Shown here piece by piece: positions 26,333 to 36,894 of a DNA stretch of 64,000 bases. Position 1 is the first letter of the stretch. Each line of letters opens with the position of its first letter. The position numbers and the translations under genes were made by a program. The notes beneath the pieces are model-generated. The model had not been told where the DNA came from, did not search any database, and worked only from the letters and a program-made list of their open reading frames with translations. The DNA comes from Ureibacillus sp. FSL W7-1570 (lineage in GTDB: Bacteria > Bacillota > Bacilli > Bacillales_A > Planococcaceae), in NCBI RefSeq assembly GCF_038593265.1, contig NZ_CP151979.1, positions 2,352,001 to 2,416,000 on the forward strand. Direction: 5' to 3'.

Positions 26333-27121
26333 TTATACCGGCACAAGCAATGTCGGTTCTTCCGCATCCGTATCATGCAAATGCAAAAATTCCCCTTCTT
26401 TGATGCCATAAGAGGCCAATACTTGCTTGACGGTCATACGGGCAAGTTCCTTCATATTGTTTTCTTTGCTTAAATGGGATAAATAGACGTGGGTAGGTTT
26501 CTCTTCAACCACTTCGCTGATGGCAACTCCTGCATCTTCGTTGGAAACATGTCCGACATCGCTTAATATTCGGCGCTTGATGGACCAAGGGTATTTCCCC
26601 ATTTGGAGCATGCCCACGTCATGATTGCTTTCGAAAACGAATGCATCGGCGCCGCGGATGATTCCTTTCATCCGGTCGCTTACATAGCCTGTATCCGTGA
26701 TGATGGCCAGCTTCCTTCCGTTTTCATGGAATACATAAAACATCGGATCAATCGCATCATGGGATACGGCAAAGGATTCAATATCCAAAGAGCCGAATGA
26801 TTTTACCGATTCCATGTTAAACAGAAAACGTTGATCCACCGGAATATTTCCAACATGTTCATCCAATGCTTTCCATGTTTTTTCGTTTGCATAGATCGGC
26901 AGTTTATATTTCCTTGCAATGACACCGAGCCCTTTTATATGGTCGCTATGTTCATGGGTCACTAAAATGCCTGAGAGTTTGCCCATTTCGCGGCCGATTT
27001 TGGCAAAGAGCTGCTCCATCTTTTTCCCGCTCAATCCGACATCCACCAAAAAGGCATGTTCATCTGTTTCCACATAGATGGCATTTCCGGTACTGCCGCT
27101 CGCTAACACACTAAACCGCAT
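26333..27121 (-). CDS. walJ: metallo-beta-lactamase-fold hydrolase WalJ (YycJ)
   Basis: A 262-residue MBL-fold protein, probably a DNA exonuclease linking cell-wall signalling and replication. Metal ligands are seen in [10 protein letters not shown] (HxHxDH, about 60-66), in AVSHDAIDP and in ITDTGYV (Asp), with a last His in [11 protein letters not shown]. The N-terminus [13 protein letters not shown] is typical. The ATG at 27121 follows AGGGTG by six bases; an upstream GTG would add three residues. It is the last gene of walR-walK-walH-walI-walJ. Confidence 0.92.
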   Translation of the reverse strand: MRFSVLASGSTGNAIYVETDEHAFLVDVGLSGKKMEQLFAKIGREMGKLSGILVTHEHSDHIKGLGVIARKYKLPIYANEKTWKALDEHVGNIPVDQRFLFNMESVKSFGSLDIESFAVSHDAIDPMFYVFHENGRKLAIITDTGYVSDRMKGIIRGADAFVFESNHDVGMLQMGKYPWSIKRRILSDVGHVSNEDAGVAISEVVEEKPTHVYLSHLSKENNMKELARMTVKQVLASYGIKEGEFLHLHDTDAEEPTLLVPV

Positions 27122-27131
27122 ATTGTACACC

Positions 27132-27980
27132 CTATTCTTCTTCTATTTCTTTCAATTGTTCCAGTTCATCTGTTTCATCTACATCTACCGTCAAATCAGA
27201 TTGTACATCAATGATTTTTCCGTCTACAGCATTGACGAAATATTCCTCTTCTGTTCCAGTAGCCGTCACAACCCTTACTTTCCATGTAGGCACAAACACT
27301 TGGGTTTGCGTCAGCTGTACGAGGGTTGAATAGCCAAGTTTGATTTCGGCAATCCGGGAATTTGGTTTTAGCAAGTCCCGCGCATATAAAATTTGAATAA
27401 CTTGATATGGAGGGAGAAGGGTTTCTTCTTCCTCGAATTCCTCGAAATTGCTTAGCATCGTCTGTTCATATTTCGTCACTTCCAAATCTTCATTCCAATA
27501 AATTTTTACGATGCCGTGAATGTTATAATAGATGGTTTTGTCATCGAAATTTTGGAAGAAAATCGCCGTCCGTTCTTCCTCGTTTATTTTCCACACCGAA
27601 TATGCGGAGCCTTTATATACGTTATTTCTGATGAACTCATTGAAACTCGATTTTTCTTTAATATTCCGAAGTTTCACCGGTTCCTTCAAGGTCACGATCA
27701 GTTTGTTGTCATTTTCTACTGTCATTTGTTGATAGTTTTTCAGTTGAATGTTTTCCTCGTTGAAATCCGTCACCTTTGCTGAAATATAAGGGGCACTTTC
27801 AACCGTCGGAAGCAAATTAAACGTAATGTGATCATCTTTTAATCTCGCTTCAATGGTTTTGCCACCGGAAACTTTCACTTGTTGGGCTTCGATATGACGG
27901 TTCAAATAGAGGGAGAAAAGGAAAACATCCAAGATGAAGAACACGATAATGAATATGGTTTTGGATTTACTCCAGTCCAT
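27132..27980 (-). CDS. walI: WalRK regulatory protein WalI (YycI)
   Basis: A 282-residue protein with one N-terminal membrane helix (about 7-25, [20 protein letters not shown]) and an extracytoplasmic two-lobed domain. With WalH it binds the WalK sensor at the membrane and restrains its kinase activity in Bacillus. The start MDWSKSK at 27980 is chosen because AGGAGGGGG lies just upstream. It overlaps the walH 3' end by 14 bases and precedes walJ by 10 bases, so it is co-translated. Confidence 0.92.
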   Translation of the reverse strand: MDWSKSKTIFIIVFFILDVFLFSLYLNRHIEAQQVKVSGGKTIEARLKDDHITFNLLPTVESAPYISAKVTDFNEENIQLKNYQQMTVENDNKLIVTLKEPVKLRNIKEKSSFNEFIRNNVYKGSAYSVWKINEEERTAIFFQNFDDKTIYYNIHGIVKIYWNEDLEVTKYEQTMLSNFEEFEEEETLLPPYQVIQILYARDLLKPNSRIAEIKLGYSTLVQLTQTQVFVPTWKVRVVTATGTEEEYFVNAVDGKIIDVQSDLTVDVDETDELEQLKEIEEE

Positions 27981-29295
27981 TCTTTCCCCCTCCTGTCGCT
28001 TCCGGCGCAATGCGTTTCCAGCTGCCTTGACTTAACGCAAACCAACCAGGTTCCAACGTAAATAATAGATTATTGTCATTTTGTTTTAAATAGTATCCAA
28101 GAATGATATCATCCACTTCATTCAACTGGAGTTGTTTTGATTTTTCAAGAACATCGACGGCCGAGAGCCCTGGCGATACTTTCCGTTGGGATTTTTCAGA
28201 GTTTATATCCAAATCCAGCAGAAAATACGGTCTTTTATATCTGAATAATTGATTTTCCCCCCACGTCGTTGTAATCCTTGTTGTGGTATCTGTGCTGAAA
28301 ACAGGGAAACCTTGCTTGTACAATTGATATTCGACAATATGTTTCTGTTCATTGGTGGAAGTTAATCGGTAATCCCCGGTAAAACCTCCGTGCTCATTTA
28401 CAAATTCAAAACTGTCGAGCAGTAAGCGGGAAGCCGGCAATTCCGCCATGCTTTCAGTAGATGGGTTCACGTAATTCAGATATCGATTTTTTACATCCAC
28501 CGTCATTAACGTCATACCATCTGTATATTTTAACAATTCTTGACTCTCAACGTTTTTCCGGACAATCGCCGGGTCATAGAACAATATATCCCTGAAAGTA
28601 TCCGGATGTATTTCATCAATATAGTACGTATATTGTACCAATTCAATTTCATCTTTCGGCACATATAATGAAAGTCCATTGGAACGCTCCACTTCCTGAT
28701 AAGCGACCAATCCTTCCAACGCTTGTAAAACCGTCGATTGAAAATATACTTCGTTCATTTTGATTTCTGTGCTATATAAAGTCCGATGGGTTCCGCTCAA
28801 AAAATAAACCGTCAGCACCTTTTCCGAATCGACTTTACTCCAATCCATGATCAGTTTGTTGAACGTCAATTCCGGCAAATCATCCTGGGAAAAAGGAACA
28901 ATGGAGTGGAATACCTTGATTGGCACTTCTTCGGAAAAGAAGAACGTAATGCGTTGATCCATCCGAATAAAATCATTCATTTTTTTAATGGACATATTAT
29001 TTTGAACCGGAATAAGTTCGGAACCTTTCCAGTTTGGCAGAATGTCCATCAAATCATTGATGGCTGTTGAACCAATCGTTCCTTTCCATTCACCTCGATC
29101 CCTGACCAATATCCGGTAAGGTTTGATGACCTCCTGAAGATTCTTTTTCTTTCCAACCATCAACTGATCCACTTGCGATGATTCTTCAATTACCTGGAGG
29201 CTTGGTGTATAGGTCCAAATGGAAAACGTTAAAACAATGCTTAATAGGACAAGGAAAAGAAGAACAATGGATTTGATTTGCTCGATATACTTCAT
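27967..29295 (-). CDS. walH: WalRK regulatory protein WalH (YycH)
   Basis: A 442-residue protein with an N-terminal membrane helix (about 8-27, IVLLFLVLLSIVLTFSIW) and a large extracytoplasmic part. It acts with WalI to control WalK. The ATG at 29295 overlaps the walK TGA as ATGA; a TTG six bases earlier is less likely. The sequence is more variable than the other wal genes, as is usual for this family. Confidence 0.92.
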   Translation of the reverse strand: MKYIEQIKSIVLLFLVLLSIVLTFSIWTYTPSLQVIEESSQVDQLMVGKKKNLQEVIKPYRILVRDRGEWKGTIGSTAINDLMDILPNWKGSELIPVQNNMSIKKMNDFIRMDQRITFFFSEEVPIKVFHSIVPFSQDDLPELTFNKLIMDWSKVDSEKVLTVYFLSGTHRTLYSTEIKMNEVYFQSTVLQALEGLVAYQEVERSNGLSLYVPKDEIELVQYTYYIDEIHPDTFRDILFYDPAIVRKNVESQELLKYTDGMTLMTVDVKNRYLNYVNPSTESMAELPASRLLLDSFEFVNEHGGFTGDYRLTSTNEQKHIVEYQLYKQGFPVFSTDTTTRITTTWGENQLFRYKRPYFLLDLDINSEKSQRKVSPGLSAVDVLEKSKQLQLNEVDDIILGYYLKQNDNNLLFTLEPGWFALSQGSWKRIAPEATGGGKNGLE

Positions 29296-31127
29296 TCCCA
29301 ATCACCAGCCCCATCTATTTCATACGGTAAAGTGAAGAATATCGTTGTACCTACTCCCTCTTCACTTTCAGCCCAAATTGTTCCGTTGTGGGCTTTAATC
29401 ATTTCTTTGGCAATCGCAAGTCCCAGTCCGGTTCCGCCCATCGCCCGGGATCGGGCTTTATCTACACGGTAGAATCGGTCAAAGATTTTACCCAGATTTT
29501 CCTTTGGTATTCCCATTCCATCATCGGAAATCATCACTTTCAACATATTCCCTTGAACGGTGAAGCCAAATCGAATGTTGCCGCCGTCAGGGGAGTATTT
29601 GATGGCATTCGAAATGATATTATCGATGACTTGTGTCAACTTGTCAGTATCAATTTCCACAAAATAAGGCGTTTCCGGTATATAGCGAATGAATTTCACA
29701 TTTTGGGATTTTGACATCTCAAACCGGTCAATAATCCGATGGAAGAAACTATTAAATTCAACGACTTCCTTATTCAATTGATAGTCCTTTGAATCCATTT
29801 TGGATAGACTCAGCAAATCGTTCACAAGGCGAATCATCCGCTCCGTTTCCGTCTGTACTACATTGATAAAATGAGGAGCAATGTTTTCGTCCTGCCAAGA
29901 ACCATCCGCAAGAGCTTCCAAATAACTTCTCATGGTTGTCAAAGGCGTCCGCAGTTCATGGGAAACATTCGCTACGAATTCACGGCGTTCCATCTCGATT
30001 TTTTCCTGCTCTGTAATATCGTGCAATACCGTAATCAAACCGTTCACAAAACCGGTTTCTTTTTGGATCACAGAGAAGCTCGCCCTCAAAATAAGCGGTG
30101 ATTCTTCTGTGCTGATATCCAAATTGATTGGTTCTTTCATATGAATCAAGTCTTCGAAACTGTAGTTATCTTCAATTCCCAGAACAGAGGCAATCGGTCG
30201 GTTTAACGTATCCTCCCTGGTCACTTTTAAAAAGTTTAACGCAGGATCATTGATCAAAATGATTTTCCCTTTGCGGTCTGTAGCGATTACCCCATCCGTC
30301 ATATTGGCCAAGACGGAAGCCAATTTTCTTCGCTCCGCTTCCGTTGAAGATTGGGCTTCCTGCAAGCGATTCGTTAAGTGGTTGAACGCAATCGCCAATT
30401 GACCAATTTCGTCATCGCCGTACACTCGCACTTTTCTTGAAAAGTTTCCTCTGGACATCGCTTGCGCTTGCTTACGCATATCCAAAATGGGTCTGGTGAT
30501 TGTTCTTGCAATCAGAATACCCAGGATGACCGTGATGACCAAGGAAATGGCTGTACCAACAGCGAATATGCGGTTAATGTCATTCATTTGGTCATATACT
30601 TTTTCAATGTTGGACTCTATATAAATTGCACCGATCACTTCGCTGTTCGGATCAACGGTACTTAAAATGGGCGTTGCAATGACCCAAACCCTTGTATTCG
30701 TTTCCGGATCCAAAGCAATTTCCTCTTGGTCCGTTTCAGAAGAAATGACTTTCTTTACAATATCATCATTGGAACGCTGCCCGATAATGGCCTGGTTTTC
30801 CGAATCGGAAGTGGCGATTACCCGATTGCGCCGATCGATGACCCGAATCTCATTGATATCGCCTGTTGCAAATTCCCGCAAAGCGGCATTCAAACTTTGT
30901 TCCAAAGTAGGTGTTGTTTCATCCCGTTCCTTTGTCAACTCTTCGCGGATACTGTATTCAATTAAATCGATTCGTTGAAGAACGGAATCTTCAAAGTTGG
31001 ACTTTAAGCTGTCTTCCAACTTATTGGAGAAATAGATTCCGATAATTTGCAATGCGATAATAATAAGCAGTACGTAAATTAATACAAGCTTTACATGAAT
31101 CGAACGGAAAAAACTGACTTTCTGCAT
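29292..31127 (-). CDS. walK: sensor histidine kinase WalK (YycG)
   Basis: A 611-residue essential kinase, the same length as B. subtilis WalK. Two membrane helices (about 12-30 and 183-204) flank an extracytoplasmic Cache-like domain. A HAMP domain (about 205-257) and PAS domain (about 262-370) follow. HisKA has the phosphorylated His in FVANVSHELRTPLTTM (about 390). The HATPase part shows N-box DNIISNAIKYS, ISDDGMGIP and GGTGLGLAIAKEM. It senses cell-wall status, via lipid II crosslink products or through WalHI, and phosphorylates WalR. It begins five bases after walR. Confidence 0.96.
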   Translation of the reverse strand: MQKVSFFRSIHVKLVLIYVLLIIIALQIIGIYFSNKLEDSLKSNFEDSVLQRIDLIEYSIREELTKERDETTPTLEQSLNAALREFATGDINEIRVIDRRNRVIATSDSENQAIIGQRSNDDIVKKVISSETDQEEIALDPETNTRVWVIATPILSTVDPNSEVIGAIYIESNIEKVYDQMNDINRIFAVGTAISLVITVILGILIARTITRPILDMRKQAQAMSRGNFSRKVRVYGDDEIGQLAIAFNHLTNRLQEAQSSTEAERRKLASVLANMTDGVIATDRKGKIILINDPALNFLKVTREDTLNRPIASVLGIEDNYSFEDLIHMKEPINLDISTEESPLILRASFSVIQKETGFVNGLITVLHDITEQEKIEMERREFVANVSHELRTPLTTMRSYLEALADGSWQDENIAPHFINVVQTETERMIRLVNDLLSLSKMDSKDYQLNKEVVEFNSFFHRIIDRFEMSKSQNVKFIRYIPETPYFVEIDTDKLTQVIDNIISNAIKYSPDGGNIRFGFTVQGNMLKVMISDDGMGIPKENLGKIFDRFYRVDKARSRAMGGTGLGLAIAKEMIKAHNGTIWAESEEGVGTTIFFTLPYEIDGAGDWE

Positions 31128-31132
31128 TCATT

Positions 31133-31846
31133 CTACTCCTGTTCAGGATTTCGCAAGTAATAGCCAACGCCGCGGCGAGTGACAATCCATGTCGGGTGGC
31201 TTGGATTATCTTCAATTTTTTCACGGAGACGTCGAATCGTTACATCCACTGTCCGGACATCACCGAAATAGTCATATCCCCAAACGGTTTGCAATAAATG
31301 CTCCCGGGTCATCACTTGACCAATATGTTTTGCCAAGTAATGCAAGAGTTCAAATTCACGGTGGGTCAATTCGATCGTTTCACCGCGTTTTTGGACAATA
31401 TAAGCGTCCGGTTGGATGATTAATGAACCAACTGTAATATTGTTTGATTCCTCTTTCGCTTCCTCATTTTGTGCAGAGGCTTTCAGACGCCGCATATTCG
31501 CTTTTACGCGGGCAATCAATTCCCGCGTGCTGAAAGGTTTTGTCACATAATCATCCGCTCCCATTTCAAGGCCCAATACTTTGTCGATTTCGGATCCTTT
31601 TGCTGTAAGCATGATAATTGGAAAATCGTATTTTTTACGAACCTCGCGGCAAACTTCCATGCCGTCCTTTTTTGGAAGCATGATATCAAGCAACATTAAA
31701 TCCGGTTGCTGTTCTTCCACCATTTTCAATGCTTCTTCTCCGTCATAGGCGCAAATCACTTTATATCCTTCTTTTACTAAATTAAACTGCAAAATATCCG
31801 CAATGGGTTTTTCATCATCGACAACCAAGATTGTTTTGCCGTCCAT
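31133..31846 (-). CDS. walR: response regulator WalR (YycF)
   Basis: A 237-residue OmpR-type regulator. The receiver domain (1-120) has acidic pocket Asp10/Asp11, phosphorylated Asp54 (LMLLDIMLP) and Lys in VTKPFS. The winged-helix DNA-binding domain (about 135-232) ends [13 protein letters not shown]. It controls autolysins and wall metabolism from TGTWAH-N5-TGTWAH boxes. AAAGGAGG lies before the ATG. It is the first gene of the wal operon, with a TATAAT-like -10 at 31971-31976 in the upstream gap. Confidence 0.96.
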   Translation of the reverse strand: MDGKTILVVDDEKPIADILQFNLVKEGYKVICAYDGEEALKMVEEQQPDLMLLDIMLPKKDGMEVCREVRKKYDFPIIMLTAKGSEIDKVLGLEMGADDYVTKPFSTRELIARVKANMRRLKASAQNEEAKEESNNITVGSLIIQPDAYIVQKRGETIELTHREFELLHYLAKHIGQVMTREHLLQTVWGYDYFGDVRTVDVTIRRLREKIEDNPSHPTWIVTRRGVGYYLRNPEQE

Positions 31847-32033
31847 TATATAATCCTCCTTTATCTAATAAGTGAATCTATATCAATCAAAACTGTCATC
31901 TGCTAATATGCCATTATTATTAAATCTATCATGCTTCGTGTTTTCATGCATGCCAAAACTATTATAACAAAAATTATTGTCCTAAATTATTGTGTATTCA
32001 TTTTATTTTACCGTGTTTGAAAAATGGGCATTA

Positions 32034-32085
32034 TTTTCTGGGAAATATTTCGACATATTTTTCATTTCGAATATTTCCCAGAAAA
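32034..32085. repeat. long inverted repeat between walR and the M23 peptidase gene
   Basis: TTTTCTGGGAAATATT-CG (32034-32052) pairs with CGAATATTTCCCAGAAAA (32068-32085), about 18 bp with one bulge. It directly adjoins the peptidase terminator and has no T run of its own on either strand. Its role is unclear; it may block read-through toward walR. Confidence 0.5.
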
Positions 32086-32122
32086 AAAGAGGCAATGGCA
32101 CTTGTTGTGTCCATTGCCTCTA
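32086..32122 (-). terminator. terminator of the M23 peptidase gene
   Basis: GAGGCAATGG pairs with CCATTGCCTC around ACACAACAAGTG, with a T run following on the minus strand. Confidence 0.85.
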
Positions 32123-32128
32123 CCTATA

Positions 32129-33601
32129 TCAATTCAATACGGATAATGGATTAATGAGTGATCCATTTTTGAGCACTTCAAAATGCAAATGCACTCCAGT
32201 GGAATTGCCGGTAGACCCCATTATACCGATAACGGCACCTTGTGGCACTACTTGTCCCACTGAAACTTTAATTTCTGATAAATGGGCATATAATGTTTGG
32301 TATCCATTATTGTGGTTCACCACAATTTTATTTCCATAAGTACCATCCCAGCCAGCGAATGTTACAACACCATTATCACTTGCTTTGATGTTGTAATTCG
32401 ACGGACGGGCAATATCGATTCCCCTATGGAAGCTGCCCCAACGCGATCCCATGCCGCTTGAAATGTATCCGCCGCTCGTTGGCCAAATAAAATTGCCTGT
32501 ACCTCTGGATGAGATCACCTTTGTTCCTACTTTTTCGATATGTTTTTTAGGTTCAACCAATACTTTTTCATTTGTTACTTTCTTATTTACTACTTGTCCA
32601 TTTACTTCAGTAACCAGGTAAGACACTTCTTTTTTACCGGGGCTGCCTTTTTGGATGATTTCTTTTTCTCCTTTAAACATGGAAGCATCTTCCTGAACTA
32701 CTTTTTCGTAGTCAATTGTTTCTGTGTTTAATGTTTCATATACAACCTGTACGTTAACTAAAGGCTTTTCTACCGTAACGTTGATTTCTTGTCCAATTTG
32801 TAAAAGCGAATCCACTGTCAGACCTGGATTTAGAGCCAATAATTCTTTTGTTGTCAAGCCATGCTCCTTCGCTATTTTTCCAAGAACATCGCCTTTTTTC
32901 ACAACATAAACCTGCTTTTCGATTGACCCAGTCTTAATATATTGCACCGCTTGATCAGGTGTAAGGATTTTTGCAGGACTAATTTTTGCTTCTTTACCTG
33001 AAACAGTTTCTGATAGCAGAACATCGATGATTTTTTTATCATTTTCTTTTAATGGCTGGTTTTGGGCAGATCCTTTTGATTCCTCAAACACTTTCAATTT
33101 TTCTTCCGGAACATATTGAAGCTTCAGTTTCTTAAGGGTTTCTTCATAATCTTCTTTATTTTTCAAGTAGAGAACCGCTTTTCCATTTACTTCAAAGGCA
33201 TAAGCATCAGTCTGTACTTCCAATTGTTCGTCTAACATTTTTAGAGTTTCTGAATCATTTGTTTTATAAGAAAACACTTGTTCAGGAACAATTGTGACCA
33301 GTGCATCTGCATCCACTTCATAACCTTTGTATTTTTCACTTGCCTCTTTTTCTTTGGCTTCAATAACTTTTTTCACTTTCTTTTCATCGGATACTGAACC
33401 GATATATTTGTCTTCTAAATACACATGATAAATTTTGTCGATGGAGCCGACATCGCCCTCATTCGCAAATGCCAAATTGAAAGTGATTGTCGATAGAAGT
33501 ACTGCAGTTACGAATGCCTTTACCAATAATCCGTTTTTATGCTGATTTAGAAGACTTACATTATGACTACTGTGGTGACCAATTTTCCATTTCGTATTCA
33601 T
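32129..33601 (-). CDS. secreted M23 peptidase with LysM and G5 domains
   Basis: A 490-residue cell-wall endopeptidase. The signal peptide is FVTAVLLSTITFNLAFA (about 30-46, AFA-NE cleavage). A LysM domain (about 232-275, VYVVKKGDVLGKIAKEHGLT) and a G5-like domain (about 280-360) precede the LytM/M23 domain (about 385-490). Zinc ligands are His and Asp in HRGIDIA and His in VHLHFEVL (HLH). It hydrolyses peptide crosslinks. The ATG at 33601 has AAGGGG seven bases upstream. It lies directly before walR and is a natural candidate for WalR control, given the box at 33713. Confidence 0.9.
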   Translation of the reverse strand: MNTKWKIGHHSSHNVSLLNQHKNGLLVKAFVTAVLLSTITFNLAFANEGDVGSIDKIYHVYLEDKYIGSVSDEKKVKKVIEAKEKEASEKYKGYEVDADALVTIVPEQVFSYKTNDSETLKMLDEQLEVQTDAYAFEVNGKAVLYLKNKEDYEETLKKLKLQYVPEEKLKVFEESKGSAQNQPLKENDKKIIDVLLSETVSGKEAKISPAKILTPDQAVQYIKTGSIEKQVYVVKKGDVLGKIAKEHGLTTKELLALNPGLTVDSLLQIGQEINVTVEKPLVNVQVVYETLNTETIDYEKVVQEDASMFKGEKEIIQKGSPGKKEVSYLVTEVNGQVVNKKVTNEKVLVEPKKHIEKVGTKVISSRGTGNFIWPTSGGYISSGMGSRWGSFHRGIDIARPSNYNIKASDNGVVTFAGWDGTYGNKIVVNHNNGYQTLYAHLSEIKVSVGQVVPQGAVIGIMGSTGNSTGVHLHFEVLKNGSLINPLSVLN

Positions 33602-33959
33602 AATCAAGCCCCTTCCAATATCTCGTCCTGCTCACCAAAGGAATTGCTTCCATACTCTCACAATTATAAAATGTATCATAACGCCAATTTGGAATGAACC
33701 GTTTCAGCGTTTTGTAATGAAAATGTATTATTTTAGCAACTTTTGTTACAAAGTGAAAAATCATGTTGAAATATGAAAAATTTTTAGTATTATTCACCAT
33801 ATTCATCAGGTTTATACATTTTCTCTTATTTTTTTGCTGATATAAATGGAGAAATGAATATTATCGGTTTATTACATTTAAGAAGTTCGTGAATAGATCA
33901 AATCAAAGGAGCAGGCCGAAAGGAAGGGGGACTTACACGCGATTTTCAAAAGTCCGGAG
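33602..33959. other. intergenic region between the M23 gene and the purA terminator
   Basis: About 350 bases without a convincing gene. It holds the peptidase promoter region with the WalR-box candidate, and near 33905-33935 a purine-rich tract (AAGGAGCAGGCCGAAAGGAAG) of higher GC that I cannot assign. A minus-strand frame covering 33567-33806 has no family likeness and no ribosome site. Confidence 0.4.
33713..33729 (+). promoter_or_regulatory. candidate WalR box
   Basis: TGTAAT-GAAAA-TGTATT matches TGTWAH-N5-TGTWAH at 11 of 12 positions. It lies about 110 bp upstream of the M23 peptidase start. One mismatch in an AT-rich stretch keeps confidence low. Confidence 0.4.
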
Positions 33960-33999
33960 CAAATAAAAAAAATCATCCAATATATCATATTGGATGATC
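33960..33999 (-). terminator. terminator after purA
   Basis: A perfect 12-bp stem (ATCATCCAATAT with ATATTGGATGAT), 3-nt loop, and a run of eight T residues on the minus strand. It lies about 70 bases after the purA stop. Confidence 0.8.
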
Positions 34000-34069
34000 A
34001 TTTTCCGTTCTTATTTATTTCTAACACTTGAAGCTGCCGTCACCAAAGCTGCCAATCGCTTCTAATATG

Positions 34070-35356
34070 TTATTCCCATACATCATTTACAATATTAGTT
34101 TGCTCACGGGCTGGTCCTACGGAGAATGTCATTAACCGGATGCCTGTTAATTCAACGATGCGGTTGACATAATTTTGGGCATTCTTTGGCAACTCATCAA
34201 ATGAACGTACACCTGTAATATCTTCCGTCCATCCTGGAAGTTCTTCATACACCGGTTCGCATTCTTCAAGAACATGTAAGCTTGCAGGATATTCCGTGAT
34301 GATTTGATCTTTATATTTATATGCCGTACAAATTTTCACAGTTTCCAAACCTGTCAATACGTCGATGGAGTTTAAAGCCAAGTCCGTAATGCCTGATACG
34401 CGGCGGGAATGGCGTACGACCACTGCATCAAACCAGCCTACACGGCGAGGACGGCCAGTCGTTGTGCCATATTCACGGCCCACTTCGCGAATTTGATGGC
34501 CAACTTCATCAAATAATTCTGTCGGGAACGGTCCATCGCCTACGCGGGATGTATAAGCTTTGCATACCCCAACCACTCTTGAAACATAGGAAGGGCCAAT
34601 TCCCGTACCTGTTGTCACTCCGCCGGCTACCGGATTGGAAGAAGTGACAAACGGATATGTTCCGTGATCCACATCCAGCATGACTCCTTGGGCACCTTCA
34701 AACAATACACGTCCGCCTTGATCTAAAACGTCATTTAACACTTTTGATGTGTCTGTCACGTATTCTTTGATTTCTTGACCGTAACCATAATACTCTTCAA
34801 AAATGTCTTCAAATTTTAGGCCTTCCACCTCGTAATATTTTTCAAATAAACGGTTTTTCTTTTCGAGGTTTTCTCTCAATTTTTGTTCGAATACTTCTTT
34901 ATCCAATAAATCTGCAATTCGGATTCCCATGCGGGCGATTTTGTCTTGATAGCATGGCCCAATCCCTTTGCAAGTTGTTCCGATTTTTTTGTCGCCACGG
35001 GATTCTTCTTCAATTTTATCTTGATAAATGTGGTAAGGAAGAATGACATGGGCACGGTTGGAAATGCGTAAGTTTGACGTATCAATGCCGCGAGCCTGCA
35101 AACCTTTCAGCTCATTTACCAATGATTTCGGATTGATCACCATTCCATTGCCCATCACGGAAGTTTTCTCTTTATAGAAAATACCGGATGGAATCAAATG
35201 CAATTTATATGTTTCTTCACCGATTTTGATTGTATGTCCAGCATTGTCACCGCCTGAAAAACGAGCAATCACATCCGCCTTTTTTGAAAGGAAATCGGTA
35301 ATTTTCCCTTTTCCTTCGTCTCCCCATTGAGTTCCTACAACAACAACTGAAGTCAT
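34070..35356 (-). CDS. purA: adenylosuccinate synthetase
   Basis: A 428-residue enzyme of purine synthesis: IMP + aspartate + GTP to adenylosuccinate. The GTP-binding start [13 protein letters not shown] (about 5-17) includes the catalytic Asp. GGDNAGHTI, the IMP-binding [33 protein letters not shown] and [15 protein letters not shown] are all conserved. The start at 35356 follows GGAGG by seven bases; the frame runs 33 codons further upstream without family likeness. It is preceded by dnaB and separated from it by a terminator. Confidence 0.96.
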   Translation of the reverse strand: MTSVVVVGTQWGDEGKGKITDFLSKKADVIARFSGGDNAGHTIKIGEETYKLHLIPSGIFYKEKTSVMGNGMVINPKSLVNELKGLQARGIDTSNLRISNRAHVILPYHIYQDKIEEESRGDKKIGTTCKGIGPCYQDKIARMGIRIADLLDKEVFEQKLRENLEKKNRLFEKYYEVEGLKFEDIFEEYYGYGQEIKEYVTDTSKVLNDVLDQGGRVLFEGAQGVMLDVDHGTYPFVTSSNPVAGGVTTGTGIGPSYVSRVVGVCKAYTSRVGDGPFPTELFDEVGHQIREVGREYGTTTGRPRRVGWFDAVVVRHSRRVSGITDLALNSIDVLTGLETVKICTAYKYKDQIITEYPASLHVLEECEPVYEELPGWTEDITGVRSFDELPKNAQNYVNRIVELTGIRLMTFSVGPAREQTNIVNDVWE

Positions 35357-35439
35357 TTCAGCACCTCCGCGCATTATGCGTCCTTTATCAAACAGATTCA
35401 TTTTACAGTGAAATAGAGTATTCGTCAATGCATAACAAG

Positions 35440-35486
35440 AAAAAAACACGAACAAATAATTTGTATTATAAATTATTGTTCGTGTT
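35440..35486 (-). terminator. terminator after dnaB
   Basis: AACACGAACAA-TAATTT pairs with AAATTATTTGTTCGTGTT around a short loop, followed by a run of T on the minus strand. Confidence 0.85.
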
Positions 35487-35525
35487 CTAAAAAGTTTATA
35501 TTATTATGCGGCTTTTTTCTCTCTG

Positions 35526-36881
35526 TTATGCATGAATTGGCTCTTGCCGTTGAGACCAATCAATATTTAAAAATTTATTAAACTCTTTCTTAAAGGCAAG
35601 GGTCACCGTTCCCGTAGGACCGTTCCGCTGTTTGGCAATGATGATTTCAATCATGTTTTTGTTTTCTGTTTCTTTATCATAATAATCATCGCGGTATAGG
35701 AAAGCGACGATATCCGCATCCTGTTCGATACTTCCTGATTCACGAATATCACTCATCATCGGGCGCTTGTCTTGGCGCTGCTCCACTCCGCGGGATAACT
35801 GGGACAGGGCGATGACGGGAACATGCAATTCACGGGCCAACGCTTTGAGGGAGCGGGAGATTTCAGATACTTCCTGCTGACGGTTTTCTCCTCTTCTTCC
35901 GCTGCCTTGGATCAATTGCAAGTAATCGATGACCACCATTCCCAGCCCTTTTTCTTGGGCCAGACGGCGGCATTTTGCCCGAATTTCATTAACACGAAGG
36001 CCCGGCGTGTCGTCGATATAAATTCCTGCATTCGACAACGTGCCCATCGCAATTGTCAGCTTGCTCCAATCTTCGGCAGTGAGCGCCCCTGTTCTTAATA
36101 CTTGGGCATCGATGTTCCCTTCGGCACAAAGCATACGCATGACTAATTGTTCAGCACCCATTTCCAGCGAGAAGATTGCCACATTTTCACGGGCTTTGAC
36201 CGCCACATTTTGGGCGATATTTAATGCAAAAGCGGTTTTCCCTACAGATGGACGGGCCGCTACAATGATCAAATCATTCCTCTGAAAACCGGCTGTCATG
36301 CGATCCAAATCCGTAAACCCGGTTGGAATGCCGGTCACATCTCCCGAACGGTTTTGAAGCTGCTCAATTTTATCATACGTTTCCACAAGAACATCTTTCA
36401 CATGTTTGAAGTCGCCGGCATTTTTCCGATTGGCCACTTCCATGATTCTTTTTTCAGCTTCGGATAATAGTTCTTCTACTTCATCTTCCCGTGTAAAGCT
36501 TTCTTCAACAATTTTTGTGGCAGTACGAATCAATCTTCTTAAAATGGATTTTTCTTCTACGATTTTCGCATAGTAGCTGACATTGGCTGCCGTAGGGACG
36601 GCATTTGCCAGTTCCATCAAATAGGAAAGGCCGCCGACATCCTCCAGCTCTTTTCTTGCAGACAGCTCTTCGGTAACGGTAACCACGTCAATGGCATTGC
36701 CTTTATCGCTCAAATCCAGCATGGTTTGGAAAATTTTTTGATGGGCAATGCGATAAAAATCTTCCGGAACTAAAATCTCCGATGCCGTAATTAACGCTTG
36801 CGGATCCAAAAAGATGGCACCGAGAACAGATTGTTCAGCTTCGTGATTATGCGGTGGAACGCGATCTATTAGATCACTCAT
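35526..36881 (-). CDS. dnaB: replicative DNA helicase (DnaB family)
   Basis: A 451-residue hexameric 5'-3' helicase, called DnaC in B. subtilis. The N-terminal domain (about 10-110) starts PPHNHEAEQSVLGAIFLDP. The RecA-like core has Walker A ARPSVGKTAFA (about residue 213), Walker B VVIDYLQLI and the RQEVSEISRSLKALARELH and SDIRESGSIEQDAD motifs. The length is standard. It follows rplI by 13 bases in the yybS-gdpP-rplI-dnaB cluster. Confidence 0.96.
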   Translation of the reverse strand: MSDLIDRVPPHNHEAEQSVLGAIFLDPQALITASEILVPEDFYRIAHQKIFQTMLDLSDKGNAIDVVTVTEELSARKELEDVGGLSYLMELANAVPTAANVSYYAKIVEEKSILRRLIRTATKIVEESFTREDEVEELLSEAEKRIMEVANRKNAGDFKHVKDVLVETYDKIEQLQNRSGDVTGIPTGFTDLDRMTAGFQRNDLIIVAARPSVGKTAFALNIAQNVAVKARENVAIFSLEMGAEQLVMRMLCAEGNIDAQVLRTGALTAEDWSKLTIAMGTLSNAGIYIDDTPGLRVNEIRAKCRRLAQEKGLGMVVIDYLQLIQGSGRRGENRQQEVSEISRSLKALARELHVPVIALSQLSRGVEQRQDKRPMMSDIRESGSIEQDADIVAFLYRDDYYDKETENKNMIEIIIAKQRNGPTGTVTLAFKKEFNKFLNIDWSQRQEPIHA

Positions 36882-36894
36882 CGAATTTCGCTCC

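Noticed and set aside
33567..33806. 79-codon minus-strand open frame over the M23 peptidase promoter
   Set aside because: No ribosome site, low complexity, no recognised motif; it overlaps the peptidase start.
33890..33960. Purine-rich, GC-richer tract upstream of the purA terminator considered as a tRNA or small RNA
   Set aside because: No cloverleaf or TTC arm could be drawn and no promoter was seen; left unassigned.
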